From Ariolimax columbianus (taxonomy: Eukaryota > Mollusca > Gastropoda > Stylommatophora > Arionidae), in the NCBI GenBank assembly GCA_036924085.1, contig JAVGWX010000002.1, positions 52,712,605-52,776,604 of the forward strand: a DNA stretch of 64,000 nucleotides, given 5' to 3'. Of this stretch, positions 10,990-25,000 are shown piece by piece (position 1 is the first letter of the stretch; every line of letters begins with the position of its first letter). The notes below the pieces were generated by a model. It did not search any database and was not told the DNA's origin. It worked only from the letters and a program-made list of their open reading frames with translations. A program made the translations under genes and the position numbers.

Positions 10990-11455
10990 TAATTGTAGTG
11001 ATATGTACTAATATAAAAAAGACGCATATTTTCTATATGTTATTTATATTATTTGGAATGCACCTTTTGAGTCAGACAATCTTGGAAAGGGGGAAATGAC
11101 ATTCTGACATTTTGTGAGAAAAGGTTGACTACATGTGTGTTAGAGACTTCATCTTTACCAGGTCTCAATTTTGTTTTCTGACATGGACTGACACTTTCAT
11201 TTCCTTAGCACCTTGTCTTCACTAACAGTTAGTCATCTACAGTTGGGTAGTTTGAGGTATGAGAAGTGGGTGACCGGTCGGTTAGGTCACTAGCCATATG
11301 ACCAAGAAGACACGGGTTTAATACTTCGCTGTGGCATTATGTCGGGGGCAAACAGCAAACCTAGTATATACACTATACAGTGACCAGGCTTCAGGGGCAA
11401 GCAGTGTACAAACAGATGTTTTTTTTAAATGTTTAATTTCATCATCCATAGAAAA
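10990..11455. other. intergenic sequence downstream of the WD40 gene, no feature
   Basis: Nothing recognisable apart from a tRNA-like stretch near 11270-11340 (ggtcggttaggtcactag...gggtttaat) that is too weak to call. Confidence 0.4.
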
Positions 11456-11530
11456 AGAACTTTTGCCTTTCCGAGGTTTTGAACTCATGTCCTCATGATC
11501 AGAGGACCGACATTCAGATAGCTCGGCCAG
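11455..11530 (-). repeat. tRNA-like SINE head (family F)
   Basis: The minus strand reads ggccgagctatctgaatgtc ... catgagttcaaaacctcgg, spaced like tRNA A and B boxes. It resembles the plus-strand stretch at 16490-16565 (cgagtggtttggatgtc ... atgtgttcaaaacctcgg). The body is not delimited. Confidence 0.45.
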
Positions 11531-11559
11531 CCACTCATTATTAATACTATAAAAATATT

Positions 11560-11565
11560 TTTATT
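11560..11565 (-). promoter_or_regulatory. candidate polyadenylation signal AATAAA of the WD40 gene
   Basis: The minus strand reads AATAAA about 300 nt past the stop codon, in AT-rich DNA. AT-rich sequence throws up this hexamer often, so this is only a candidate. Confidence 0.35.
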
Positions 11566-11862
11566 GACTATTTAATAAATAAAAACTTATCAGTTCCATG
11601 CGGAGCAGAGGCCGTAAACAAATATACGCCTAATCTTCCTATCCTGTGCCCTCCTTTATAGCTGAATCAATGTCTTTTCTGCTGTCTTTTTGTCGCCAGT
11701 TCTCTTCTCCAAGAGCGTTTAGGCCTGTCTTTACTTCTATAGAATTGGAGATTCCAGAATATTATATTTCAATGTTATCCAATGTTATAAATATATATTC
11801 TATGTGAATTTTATAAATTAATATTATAAATTAAAACTATAAAGTTCTGAAGTTCAAATGGA

Positions 11863-12165
11863 TTACACAGCTGTGAATGATTTGCTTATATTTGAAGGTT
11901 GCTTGTTTATTTGTCGTATTGGGTTTTGTCTGAGTTGAGGTAGCTTGACCTCCCTGTCTTGTCTTGAGGATGAGCTAAACCTTGAGCTTTGACCTTTTGC
12001 TATACTAGAGGTCTGCCCGCGACTTGCTGGGGCAGGGTCAGCGTGCCCGTATGAGAAGTCCATGGCTGTGATGTATTCTGCAGTGAGATTGGTTCCTGAG
12101 TAACCTTGGCTTTGCATTCGTTGTGACAGAGGTAAGTTAGTTGGAAGCGTTACGTCATGCCATTC
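11863..12165 (-). CDS. WD40 gene exon 13, terminal exon with stop
   Basis: 303 nt, from acceptor atattccag to the stop codon at 11865-11863. It begins [20 protein letters not shown] and contains the acidic/aromatic stretch [14 protein letters not shown]. It ends in a Ser/Arg/Gln-rich low-complexity tail ([20 protein letters not shown]). The [11 protein letters not shown] motif is the conserved end of the family. The Ser-rich tail is probably disordered. Confidence 0.9.
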   Translation of the reverse strand, partial: EWHDVTLPTNLPLSQRMQSQGYSGTNLTAEYITAMDFSYGHADPAPASRGQTSSIAKGQSSRFSSSSRQDREVKLPQLRQNPIRQINKQPSNISKSFTAV

Positions 12166-15100
12166 CTGGAATATAAAAATATTGTTCAGTTTAAGTGCCA
12201 CCTCCGCATCGAAGGCCGACCGCAATGGATCTCCAGTGTACTCTACTTCTTGCCATAATGGTGTAATCTGACAAGCTTTTTAAGGATAAATAAACAAACA
12301 TATCACTCTAGTGGTTCCATAGAAAGCAGAAATTGATCCACTGTTTCTGTACCAGCATGTTGAAAGCGAGGGCTAAAGAAGGTGGCACATGTAACTAGTA
12401 ACTTCCTCATTTAAAAAGAACGATTACTTTGAAACTACATTGCTATCGACTTAATCAGACTTCACTAAAAACTGGTTAAGGTAAGACAAATGCAATGTTG
12501 AAACTTTGCTTATAAAACTGGGACGAACGGACAAGAACATAACAGTTTATAGGTTGAGTAGAGCAGGTGTATAGCGCTTTCTTCTCCTGGTAAATGTTGT
12601 GGTTCGGTCTTGGTTATCGACATGCCGGTTGTAAATTGGTACATTACTTATTGCTATGGAACGCAAATAAGCGAGAAATAAAACCGGTCACTTGATCTTA
12701 GAATAAAGCTGACATCTAGCCCATTTAAATGTCTAATAATTCATCCCAGACGACAGTGTCTGCTATGGAAATAATATATTCATAAACAGACAAATACGCA
12801 GGCATACACTCAGACAGACATAAACATAAATAGATTCTTTCACAATTACACAATCCAAACAATCCAAACAAAACTTCAGACGAAACACAGATATACATTA
12901 ATCATTATCTCTTTCCGTCTTGTCAGACGATAGTAAATGTGCTTTGAAAAAGTATGCAACTACAGTCCATGACGGTAACGAATGCGACTCGTAAGACCAA
13001 TCCGGGCAGAGAAGTATCTTCCACAGTGTGTGCAAGAAAAATCAGGACCGTTTTCGACATTGCAGGGTGTGGCATGTCTTCTCAAACTCTTGAGTCTTTA
13101 GCCTATCAGCAATCAGTATCTCCTTTGTCGTTATTCCATGCTTAGTCCCGCCCCTCCATGTAACACGATCCATGACGTCCTGTTCCCGTGATTCCAAATC
13201 GATGCCTGCGCCATTCATATCCCGCTTGCACACATCCTTGTACCGAAGTAGTGGCCGGCCCCGAGACCTTTTCCCCCAACTGTAATTCCCCATAGAAAAG
13301 ATATTTTGGTATTCTGCCATCATCCATCCTCCGAATGTGTCCCAGCCAGCGGAGCCTTCGATGACTAAGCATGGAACAGATTGTGACAGTGTCTGTTCTC
13401 TCCAACACCTCAGCGTTGGTGATCTTGTCTTGCCACCCAACGCCCAGGATTCTGCGAAGGCACCTCATGGGATAGCTGTTTAGCCGTCTCGCCTGATGCA
13501 TGTAGGTAGACCATGTCTCACTGCCGTAAAGAAGAGTGCTGAGGACACAGGCTTGGTAAACAATGGTTTTGTTTTAACAGTGAGCTTCTTGTTCTCCCAG
13601 ACCCCTTTTTGTTAATCTGCTCATTGTTGTTGCTGCCTTTCCTATCCTGATATTGATCTCTTGGTCCAGGGATAGTTTATTATTGACTGAGGATCCCAAG
13701 TACGTAAAGTGATCTACTACATCGAGAGCTTCATCATCAATTGAGATTACTGGTGCTTTGTTTGCACCCTGGACTATAACTTGTGTTTTCGTTTTGCTGA
13801 TTGTTAACCCGAACTCACAGCAGGCATCCGAAAATGCAGATAGTAAGTTTTGCAGTTCCTCTTCTGAGTGAGTCGTAATTGCGGCATCATCTGCAAAAAT
13901 CAGTTCTCATCAGCACCCTGTTTATTTTGGTCTTGGCTTTCAGCCTTTGGGAATTGAATAGGCCACTATCTGTGCGAGAGTGAATGAAGATACCATCTTC
14001 CTGGTCACGAAATGCATGCCTCAAGAGAAGTGAGAAATATATTCCAAAGAGGGTTGGAGCAAGTACACAGCCTTGTTTTACTCCGCACTTGATTGCAAAC
14101 TTCTCTGAGGACGCACTGTCAAAATTGATGTTTCCTTTCATGTCAGTGTGGAACGACTCGATAATGCTCAGAAGAATCGGTTAGCAGCCAGTACTCCCGG
14201 GCTCTTTGAACAGTACACTACTCATGGGGAGCATTGGAACTAACAACAAGAAAGACGACTAGGCGATGAGGAACATTTTTAATAAACTAGCTAATACCTA
14301 GTACAATTAAGTCTTCAACACTTGATCCGTGTCGGCAATGTTTGCTTTAAATGCCCTCTGATTCTTTTCATAACATTAGTTGTCACATAAAGTGTTTGTC
14401 TGACTGGTCTGGCACTTGTTAACAGCGGGTTATACCAGTTCACTGACAGGTGGAAGGTTGAGCACAGACAAGCTGAGTGAGCAAGTTAAGGTAGCAGTGA
14501 AAAAGGCAAATGCAATGTTAGGTATGATAAAAAGAAATATTAAACATAGGAGCAAGGAAGTGATCGTCAAACTGTATAAAGCTTTAGTTAGACCTAGATT
14601 GGAGTACTGTGTACAGGTGTGGAGTCCTTATCATAGAGGGGACATAAACATGCTAGAAAGAATACAAAAAAGAGCGACAAAGATGATAGTGGGATTCCAG
14701 AATTACAGTTATGAGGAAGGACTCAGAAAAACCGGCCTACAGTGTCTCGAAGAGAGAAGAATTCGTGGTGACTTAATACAGGTTTATAAGATGATCAGAG
14801 GAATCGATAAATTAGACTATAACAAGTTTTTTTTAAATACAGCCACCTACAATAACACGAGGGCATAGCTACAAGCTGATTAAAGAGAGGTCCAGGTTAG
14901 ATATTAGGAAATATTTTTTTAGTCAGAGAGTGGTGTCTGCTTGGAATGCATTGCCAGGGGAGGTAGTGGAGGCAGGGACAGTTAATGCATTTAAGAATAA
15001 ACTGGATGCGCATAGATTTTAGAGCAAGGTGATGTAAATGTAACTGGTTGTATACAGACTCTGCAGGGTCTTCTAAACCAGTATAAAGATGTTAAGTTAA

Positions 15101-18100
15101 GTTAAGCTAAACATTAGTTTACTGACAGATGGAAGGTTGGGCATAGACAAACTAAGATTAGTTTACTGGCAGATGGAGGAGAGGACACAGACAAGCTTAG
15201 ATTAGTTTACTGACAGATGGAGGAGAGGACACAGACAAGCTAAGATTAGTTTACTGACAGATGGAGGAGAAGACACAGACAAGCTTAGATTAGTTTACTG
15301 ACAGATGGAGGAGAGGACACAGACAAGCTAAGATTAGTTTACTGACAGATGGAAGGTTAGGCACAGACAAGCTAAGATTAGTTTACTGACAGATGGAGGA
15401 GAGGACACAGACAAGCTAAGATTAGTTTACTGACAGATGGAGGAGAGGACACAGACACGCTAAGATTAGTTTACTGACAGATGGAGGAGAGGACACAGAC
15501 AAGCTAAGATTAGTTTACTGACAGATGGAGGACAGGACACAGACAAGCTAAGATTAGTTTACTGACAGATGGAGTAGAGGACACAGACAAGCTAAGATTA
15601 GTTTAGGACTGACAGATGGAAGGCTAGACACAAACAAGCTAGGCCAGCATAGAACGCTAGAGTAGAAAAAGATAAAGAAGAAGAAGAAGAAGAAGATGAA
15701 AGAGGAGGAAATAAGAAGCAAAAGAAGACGAAGAACACTTACAAGAACACCAATGCACTAACATATTGTGCGTCGAACAGACGACACTCAGACCGACTTA
15801 CTGGTGCTGTCAGAGCATGATAGGGCGAGCACAGCTTGCCGAAGCGGGCTGTGTTGAGCTGGGAGATTTCTCCAAACTGTGCACGTCTGCCTTTTCTATC
15901 TTGCTGTCGTCTGATGAGATCCTGCTCGGCCTTGACCCCCAAGAAAGTCTGTTTAACATGAGGATTTTTATTGCAAACAAATGTTTATATAAGTTACTAA
16001 AAGGTTGTTCATTCCTTCCATTAAGCTTGAAATTTGAAACATTTTGTACATTTTAAAATAAATCATATAAATTGTACTTTTTATTCAAATATTTAAATTT
16101 CTACATTATTTAAAGTCATGTCGAACGCCTTGGCATGAAATGTTACTGTTAAAATTATATTTAATTCGATTACTATGCTGATATTATCTAATTAGATAAC
16201 AAATCACCCGAAAAACTGGCGGTTTACTGAGTTTACTGTGCCCCACATCAATCTCTTTAAATGTCTGTTTTTTTTTAAATTCTCAATATTTTATAGTTAA
16301 TTTAAAACCTTTTATTTCGGCATGCAGTTCCCACTACCTAGGTCAACAGGGGGGGGGGGGGGGGGGAATAGTAGGGCTGAAGAATACAAGTTGTTTCCCT
16401 TTGGTATTGGCAAGAAAGTTATAGATTTTCATTTGACCTCGGATATTTTGTTGTTGTTGGTTGGTTATTGATCCAGCGGCCTATGGGCTCCTGCTCCTGC
16501 CCGAGTGGTTTGGATGTCTGTCTTCTAACAACGAGCACATGTGTTCAAAACCTCGGCGAGGCATATGTGTTTTTTTTCTGTCAGAGGTATAATAAAATAT
16601 AAACTTAACTCGCACATCGAGACGGAGCATGTATGCAGCCTTTAATCCTCAGCCTTATGAACCCACCAAGATGGACCTAAGAAATGGGAACAAAAACCGT
16701 TATGATAGTTTTTGTTTGATTTTCTGTACCTCTAGCACTCTTTGCACATCTGCAGAGTGCAGGCAAGGAAAATACCAGATAACAAAACAATAGCACAATT
16801 TGCTATGCTCATAATGAACATTCAGATATTCTCAAACATTTGAGGGGACGGCGTGGGCTTGTGGTTAAGTGACACGGCTCACAACCGAAGGTGCTGGCTT
16901 CGATCCGCATCACAGCACCGACCGTTACCCAACGGGGAAGCAAACCCTTAGAAAATGCAGGAGGAAGCCGACCCTTACATAAATGCATGCTGAAGTCGAA
17001 TGCACTGAGCCGACAGGCGCAAAATAAAACCATAAAGCAACGCTCACTGCCTTGGGGAATAAATAAATAAGGTGAACGCAAAAGGTAAAAAAAAAAAAAA
17101 AAAAAAAGATTTTCCAATTCGGGGAACACTGGCTGTATCGTAATGATGGAACAAAATAGTATTCCATGCACCTGCACCATTATAACGGGGTATGAATAAC
17201 TTGTTAACCCTTTACAGTTCAATTGTCCATTCCAGTCTACTAGAGTAGCACCCCTTACATTCCGATTTATCTGAAGTCACATGTCGCATATCAATCATAT
17301 CATGTTATTTAGCTAAATTCAAATTATTAAAAAATTGTTTAATGATAGATGCATTTTATTCCATATGTAACAATTTAAAAAGCATAATTTTAGTTTTAAT
17401 GACTACTTTTCTTTGTCGGGTTTTTTAACAATGAAACACTTACAATTACACGTCTTGCCTTGGACGTTAAGACTAACCTATTGTAAATTCAGTTCGATTG
17501 TAATGCGTTAACATTGTATATTGATACATCATTCTGTAAAAATGATACGTATGTTGTCATATTTATAAACTATTGATTGTGGAACACAAAATCTAATTTT
17601 AAAATCAATCTGGTACCCGATAGATGAGCTAATACGTCGAAATAGGTGAACGAGGAGGGTTAGGCATGGGGCTGGCAACCGAAACCAGTTGAAACGTAAG
17701 TCGAAAAAACTGCAACCAGATTAAAGCAGGTCAACCTTTGATAAACTAACATGAATTTTTGTAAGACATATGAAACGGTTTTGCTTGAATGACTGAATCA
17801 ATCAGACCTGAAGATAGTGCTTCTTTCAAGTCTGGTCAATTCCTGGAGGCGCAATAGGGTATTGGTCAGCTTTGGGTCACTGACATTGATGAAAGCAGCC
17901 AGCTATGAGTCACTGACCTTGATGAAAGCAGCCAGCTTTGAGTCACTGACCTCGATGAAAGCAGCCAGCTATGAGTCACTGACCTTGATGAAACCAGCAC
18001 GCTTATGAGTCACTGACCATGATGAAAGCAGCCAGCTTTGAGTCACTGACCCTGATGAAATCAGCCAGCTATGAGTCACTGACCTTGATAAAAGCAGCCA

Positions 18101-21100
18101 GCTATGAGTCACTGACCTTGCTGAAAGCAGCCAGCTATGAGTCACTGACCTTAATGAAAGCAGCCAGCTATGAGTCACTGACCTTGATGAAAGCAGCCAG
18201 CTATGAGTCACTGACCTTGATGAAAGCAGCCAGCTATGAGTCAATGACCTTGATGAAAGCAGCCATCAATGAGTCACTGACCTTGATGAAACCAGCCAGC
18301 TATGAGTCAATGACCTTGATGAAAGCAGCCATCAATGAGTCACTGACCTTGATGAAACCAGCCCGCTATGAGCCACTGACCTTGATGAAACCAGCCAGCT
18401 ATGAGTCAATGACCTTGATGAAAGCAGCCAGCTATGAGTCACTGACCTTGATGAAACCAGCCAGCTATGAGTCAATGACCTTGAAGAAAGCAGCCAGCTA
18501 TAAGTCACTGATCTTGATGAAAGCAGCCAGCTATGAGTCAATGACCTTGATGAAAGTAGCCCGCTATGAGTCACTGGCTGTTGTCTGCTCATTCACTGCT
18601 TCATCTATGGCCCTAAAACACGCGATCATAATTAAATTCAAAATGGTTCTTTTTAAACTTTCGGCAACACATTAATAACCGAACGTCAACCCAATTAGTG
18701 CCGCGATCCCAAAGTTCTTATCGAGGGCATGCCATTATTGTACACATAAGTCTAAGTAATAATAAAATAATAAATCTGGCAAAGATGGCGCCGTAACTGG
18801 CTGCGAGTCTACATTTCTCTACTGTTTTGGATCATTGTGGATGCCGCTAGACCACGGATTTGCCTGGAATTCACACTAGTCGACGACTTACACTTGTGTT
18901 CACGGATATGTGGAGTTGTTTTCCGTCTGGACTTGTTATTTCGTTCTTTTTTTGTGATTTCTTCCATCCGTTTATCCTGGTCTGGACGCCGGCTGAATGG
19001 CGCTACGCTTAAACTAGTTATACCTGTGTCGTATCTTACGGGTTAGTTCTGCCGGTTCACCTTCACGAATATGGCGTGTGGGAATTTTAGATGCTACTAT
19101 GATGAGCTGAATACAGCTAGGGAGAGATGCCAGACTCACTCACAGTGTTGTCCATACGACCTCTTGTGGTTATCGAAAAGGCACGTCAAACTGCGTTAGA
19201 TGCCTTCCCACCTTTCTACCCTGCGGGTTACATGTTTACGGAAAGGTTTCGGTGGTAACCCTGAGGCAAAATCTGCATCCTATGCTATCTCCAGTCGTCT
19301 CGATGAATGTCTTGCCACTGGCAAAAGGTAGCTTAGGCTCTGTGAGTGAGGTTGACAAAAGGCGCAGTTTCTTCCTCACTTTAATCCAAATCTCCGCGCA
19401 AGTCACCCATTTCAGCGGACACAGCAAGAGATACGCATGTCCACACGGCTGAACAAAGAGAGTGGTCTTCATCACTTGTGATGGACAAAAAACTATCAAG
19501 TCTAAGTAATGAGTCCAAGTAATGATGTAATTTAAAAACCCAACGTCAACCCAATTAGTGCCGCGATCGTAAAGTTGCTTATCCAGTGCATGCCATTATT
19601 GTACATTATTGTATGTCTAAGTAATTAGTCCAAGGAATAATGTGAAAGTAAGTTACCGGAATGGGCCTAATGAAACTCTTCTCTTTATTGACCAGGCCTG
19701 GAGTAATTGTGTGTGGCACGTCCATGGTTTCTCCCTCTCTGGCCACTCCCTCAGATGTGACGTTATGCACTTCCTCAGGTTTTTCCTGTGTAACTGCTTC
19801 TTTTTTGTCTACAGTTTATGAAAGGGAGTCAGAATTTTCGGTCAAGTTGATTGATGAAAAGGATTACAGGTGTATGGTAGAGTGATTAGACAAGTGAATG
19901 GATGGGTAAGTAGACAGGTGGGTGGATAGGTGGAGATTTGAGAGGACACATGTGCGGAAAAGGGAAAGAACAGGTAATCGGAAAAGTGAGAGGGCAGAAA
20001 ACCGAAAAGGCAAAAGGACAAGTCAGTAGACATGTGAGAGGACAGATGCGTGAATAGGCGAATAGATAAGCGTGAAGACAGACTGGGTGACAGATCAATG
20101 CTGAGAGCCCAGATGACAGGTGATAGGACATGTGAATAAATATTTTAGAGGACATGCTATTATACAGTTAGGTAAAGAGGTGGCAGGGCAGATGAGATTG
20201 CCGGAGTGTAGACTGGATGTTAGACATATAATTAAACAGATGATAGGACATGTGAACGGACATGTGAGAGGACATGTGAGAGGACATGTGAGAGGACATG
20301 TGATAGGACATGTGAGATAGTTTGTAAGTGAACATGTGTGCAGACATGTCAGTAGGCAGGGGAGTGTACATGTGAACATATATGTCAGTAGATAGGGAAG
20401 TGAACATGTATAGGAATAAGAAGTATTACGAGTTAAAAAATACAGTTAAGTTTAAATATAAGCTAACAGGTGAACACAGAACACATAAGTTGACATTTAA
20501 CTTCCAAATGTCGATTCTAGATACACAACATACTTGATCAGCTTGCGTCAAACACCACACGGGGCCACCCTTACATAAACATCACACCGTGTTACCCTTA
20601 CATAAACACCACACCGTGTCACCCTTACATAAACATCACACCGTGTCACCCTTACATAAAGATCACATGTAGTCATATTTAGGTAAATAGTTGGTTGCCC
20701 GTCGCAAGCCACGAGGGCGACATCATCAGACAGTTTTTATTTTGATGATTTAACTTGTGTTATATTTGAATTATATCGGGGAAGTAACTGCGCTGGTCAT
20801 CAACCTCACTCTCTGGTCCAGAACTACCTTGGACCAGTGGCAAGACATAAGTCAAGACGAATAGAGGTAATCGAGGATGAAGGTACTTTGAGATCAATGA
20901 TGGTTTGAAATATGTGGGACTCGAACGTATGCCGTTTCCGTTGATCACTTTGAGAGGTGAGTGTCTTACCTCTCGACCACAATGACCCCAACATTTAGTT
21001 TAAAACCACGATTAAACGCACATTGACACTGTCTTCAATGGCGAGTACAGACATACCTTAGTAGGGAGGGAGTGGAAAATAACATTCAGGAGCAGGTGAA

Positions 21101-22019
21101 CCATACAGATAAAGGTCCCACACCATACTTCTTCACATAAATCCTGAAACAGACTGTGCCACAGCACTCTGGTCAATGAGATGGGGATCAACACTTAATG
21201 TTCACAGCCGCGAGCTTACTGAACAGTCTCGCATTGCACTACAGTCATGAAGACCTAAGGTCACCATCTCAAGTACGCCTCAGGATGTAAGAAGAGTCAC
21301 TTTAACCCACCCCACCCGTCGCCAATAGTTAAGTTAACTCCATACGACTGAATTCCAACAACAACAAAGAAGCAACAGCTTTAGTAGTGAGCACCAACAG
21401 TATCATCAATCTAACAACATCACTTCTACTACCAATACACAAACATCCATCCTTAATAAGCACATCACCAGGTTATATCAACATGAGGATGGACAACAAT
21501 GACAACAAATGAACAACACGACGAACAAGCATTGAACCTGCAACTCGGACTTGTTCATCTGTAGACCACGGCGTTCTAGGGTGAGACCAGGTTGATGGTG
21601 TTTTCAGGTTCCATGGCGCTCTCTACATTTAAGAACACGGAAATTGCAATGACGCTTTCAGTAATAAACGTAAGCTCGTCTTAAAGTGTTCTCCCCGTTA
21701 ACATTCTACCAGGGTTAAAATCAAGAAAGCAATATGTATTGGTCACTCTTTCGTGGACAAAAAAAAAACGAGAGACTACATTTCAACAGAACACTATCAT
21801 CATGGGTACAGGACAATACATCTGAGGATATCTTGAATATCTAAATTACGATGTAAACTGCTAATAAAGGGCTACAATGCTATAGACGGCCAATGATAAA
21901 ACCTGAAGAATTTGATGATATGACGTAATCAAGACATGGACAAAAGGATTATAAGGTGGATTAGAAATACAGTATTCATTTATTATTTTAGGGAGGATAT
22001 GCAATGAAGAATAGGATGA

Positions 22020-22052
<33 letters not shown>

Positions 22053-25000
22053 GAGAGAGAGAGAGATAGAGAAAGACATTGAAAGAGATAATAAGAAGTT
22101 AAAGAATATGCAAAAAGAGAGAAAAAGACAAGAAGAAGAAACGGACAATAAAGAGAGAGAACGAGAGAAGGAAAAGAAGACGAAAATGAGATTGAAAGAC
22201 AGATCGGACAAACAACACACGGAGAATGACAGAGAGCAGAAGAAGAAGAAGATACAGGCAGTGAGTAAGAAAGAAGAATAAGAAAATAAGAAAAATGAAG
22301 AATAACGGAAATAGCTAGATGAGAAACTATGAGAACCTTAGAGATGTTGGTAGAATAAAAAAACGTTCAAAACTTGATTGGGTTTGTCACTAAAGTAAAG
22401 TCAAGTAACCCATAGCATTACTGCTTTAGGTGTGTGAGGTCTTAGCGATCTCACATTTCAAAGGCTCGGCTATATGAGGGCGGTAGCCATCTCCTCTCCC
22501 TCGCTGCTTTTACTTCCCGGACTTCCTGGTACCCATTTAAGGCTGGGTCGACCCGAGCGCCATTGCGGTCTGAAAAAAAACCATTACCGCCTCAACTGGG
22601 GAATGGGAACGGGAACGGCGTGGGTTAGTGGTTAAGTGACACAGCTCACAACCAGAAGGTGCTGGGTTCGATCCCCATCACAGCACCGGCCGTTACCCCG
22701 GGAAAGCAAACCCTAAGAAAAAGCAGGAGGAAGCAGACCCTTACATGAAATGCACGCTGAAGTCGGATGCACTGGGCCGACAGGCGCAAAAATAAAAACC
22801 ACAGTGTAACGCACACCGCCTTGGGGGAGTAAAGAAATTAGGTGAACGCAAAAAAAATGTTTTTTAATTTAAAAAAATAAAAACCAAAAATGGGGAATAA
22901 ACCCAGGACCACTCAGATGCGAAACCAGTGCGCTAATCACTGCGCTGTTGGTCACTAGAGGTCACTAAAGTTGACGTGATAGCTGGTATGGGTTATCTCG
23001 AGATGTTCTGGTATGTTGTTGTTCATTGTCCACAATGAGTACATTCACCCTTGTGTGCGCCCTGAAAAGGACGTGGCGGGTTGTAGTATATTTACTCACA
23101 TCCCGAACGTGATGATGAAGGTAGACCGCGGCCTCCCTGTTTCCGGGTAACGCTACATGGAAGAAAGATAGTGGTCCTGGTCAGTATGTTGTGCCAGTGG
23201 CCATCACCAGTGCCAACACTAGACAAGCTATATGGCAGTGTCGACAGCCTCAGGATGACAGCTGCTTTCATCGAACAAATACAAGTTGACGTCTGACAGC
23301 GTACAAAGAAGGAGATGAAGTATGTTGTGCCTCACCGGACTAGCGTCTCAGTTCTCGAGATGTTCTGGCAGTGTTAAGCTGATGGAAATAGTAAATCATT
23401 TGTCTTCAATACGACAGAGACCCTTGTGTTGCAGAAGTTGTTGCTGCTGTTACTGTTGCCGAAGATGCTGTTAGAAGTTACATGTGCTGAGTTCAACTAC
23501 CTCTACATGAAGTTGCTTTAGTAGCGAGTTTCAGTTACGTTAATTACATCCCCATGGGTATATGAGAAGGTTGGTCACGTTGTTGATCAGACTGTTGTAA
23601 CATCGTCTCTTTCCAGGAGCACGAACGAGGGCGTGAGGTGGGAAATTGATCAATATGGTTCACCCGACTGTGAATATTCGTTGCTCTACAGAAATCCATG
23701 AACATAGAATTTGTTTTAAATGTTAATAAATTCTTTAAATTAACAAATTTAAATAAAGATAGTTTGAAATATGCTATATGTAGATAATAATACGACAGAT
23801 GTAACAACCCAAGCACAGAGTAAAATATGACCAACGATTGTTTTGCATGATGCGAGCAAACCTTGTGTAAAATGACTTTTTACATATAACTCCATTGCAA
23901 GAACACACTGTAGTGCTTTGGTTTGTGCATCAATAATAAGTATAATCGAATTAACTGTGTCATTCCAATCTAGACTGAAGGATCAGCTCGCTTTCAAGAT
24001 CCACAAACACAATTAATTCGTTACAAAGCTGAAGCAACAGGGGTCCAAGCTTTAGAAATAGACGCAAGAGGTTTGGAGGCTACATCTGTTACCGACCTGC
24101 TGAAGCAATTAGGTCTAGTAGAAGCCATGAATGAGAGCAAAGAAAGACTTTTGTGAAACCACTGTAAAGGTTTCATAATGGCTGTGGAATAATCACAATG
24201 GATATTGAAAACTAGAATAGTAAGTTCATGTGTAACTAAAATACAAAGTTCATCACCCACTCAAGCTACCACATATGCAAAACTATAGTTTAGGTTCAAT
24301 TATTAAGTTTCGAAGGGAAAAGACATGACAACTAAATCAACAACAGAAGGATAACACTCAGGACTTGTGACCTCCGTCTTTCTTAAAATGAGTTAAAGGA
24401 GTTGAAAACTGCATCAAAGATGAGAGTATTTCAGACAATCAGATTGCCTCCAACTGCATTCCTATGTGAAGCGATTCGTATCAACTAATATTGTGGCACT
24501 ATGCCTTGTAAGGAGCTATACAGTTACAATAGGAATGATAAATATGCAGCCCATGACTGAGGTAGCTTCTTCATTCATGGTTGAATGCTAGATTCAGAAC
24601 ATAACCTTGACATTTACCTGACCAAACGTCCCTATAAAATGACCATGAGATGACCAAAGCCTTGCTGTCTTGTCGGTGGATGCCGTGAGGACTAGGCTAC
24701 CAGAATCATGCTCAATGTACTCCAGGCTGACCACAGCAGAGTAATGGGCCTTCCAGCTGACTACCGTTGGAGGCGCTGTCTTATTCACGTGCTGGGGATT
24801 GTAATAAACTCAAATCATCATCTTTTGTATTGATAAGAGGAATTTAGGGGGTCAATATAACTGAAGTGTAACGAAAACCCGACATGATGGATGTTCGAAT
24901 TCCGTAACTTGGTCGCAGACAGAAGATGAAGAAGAAGAAGAAGAAGAAGAAGAAGAAGAAGAAGAAAAAGAAAACGAAGAAGAAAAGAAGAAGAACAAAA

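Larger units (their letters stand above)
12905..14165 (-). mobile_element. 5'-truncated LINE (same broad group as 2945-7044), broken
   Basis: The minus strand carries RT palm [20 protein letters not shown] (around 14090), the thumb end [20 protein letters not shown], and [19 protein letters not shown] around 13350. It ends in a C2H2-like segment ([11 protein letters not shown]) near 13000 and the 3' terminal sequence ctgacaagacgga. Frames shift at least twice and the catalytic ADD motif is not intact. The same 3' end recurs at 63860-64000. Confidence 0.85.

Noticed and set aside
17817..18675. 218-codon frame with an 11-residue repeat
   Set aside because: The 33-bp satellite is open on both strands; it lies inside an intron, with no signal for a gene.
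19236..19499. 87-codon minus-strand frame with several Cys
   Set aside because: It overlaps a SINE family C fragment on the other strand; no domain.
20240..20330. CRISPR-like regular array (gtgagaggacat)
   Set aside because: Very short direct repeats without unique spacers in animal DNA; an ordinary tandem repeat.
23977..24155. 60-codon plus-strand frame ([19 protein letters not shown]...)
   Set aside because: Not repetitive and looks protein-like, but no family recognised, no start codon context, no splice borders; possibly an unknown transposon fragment.
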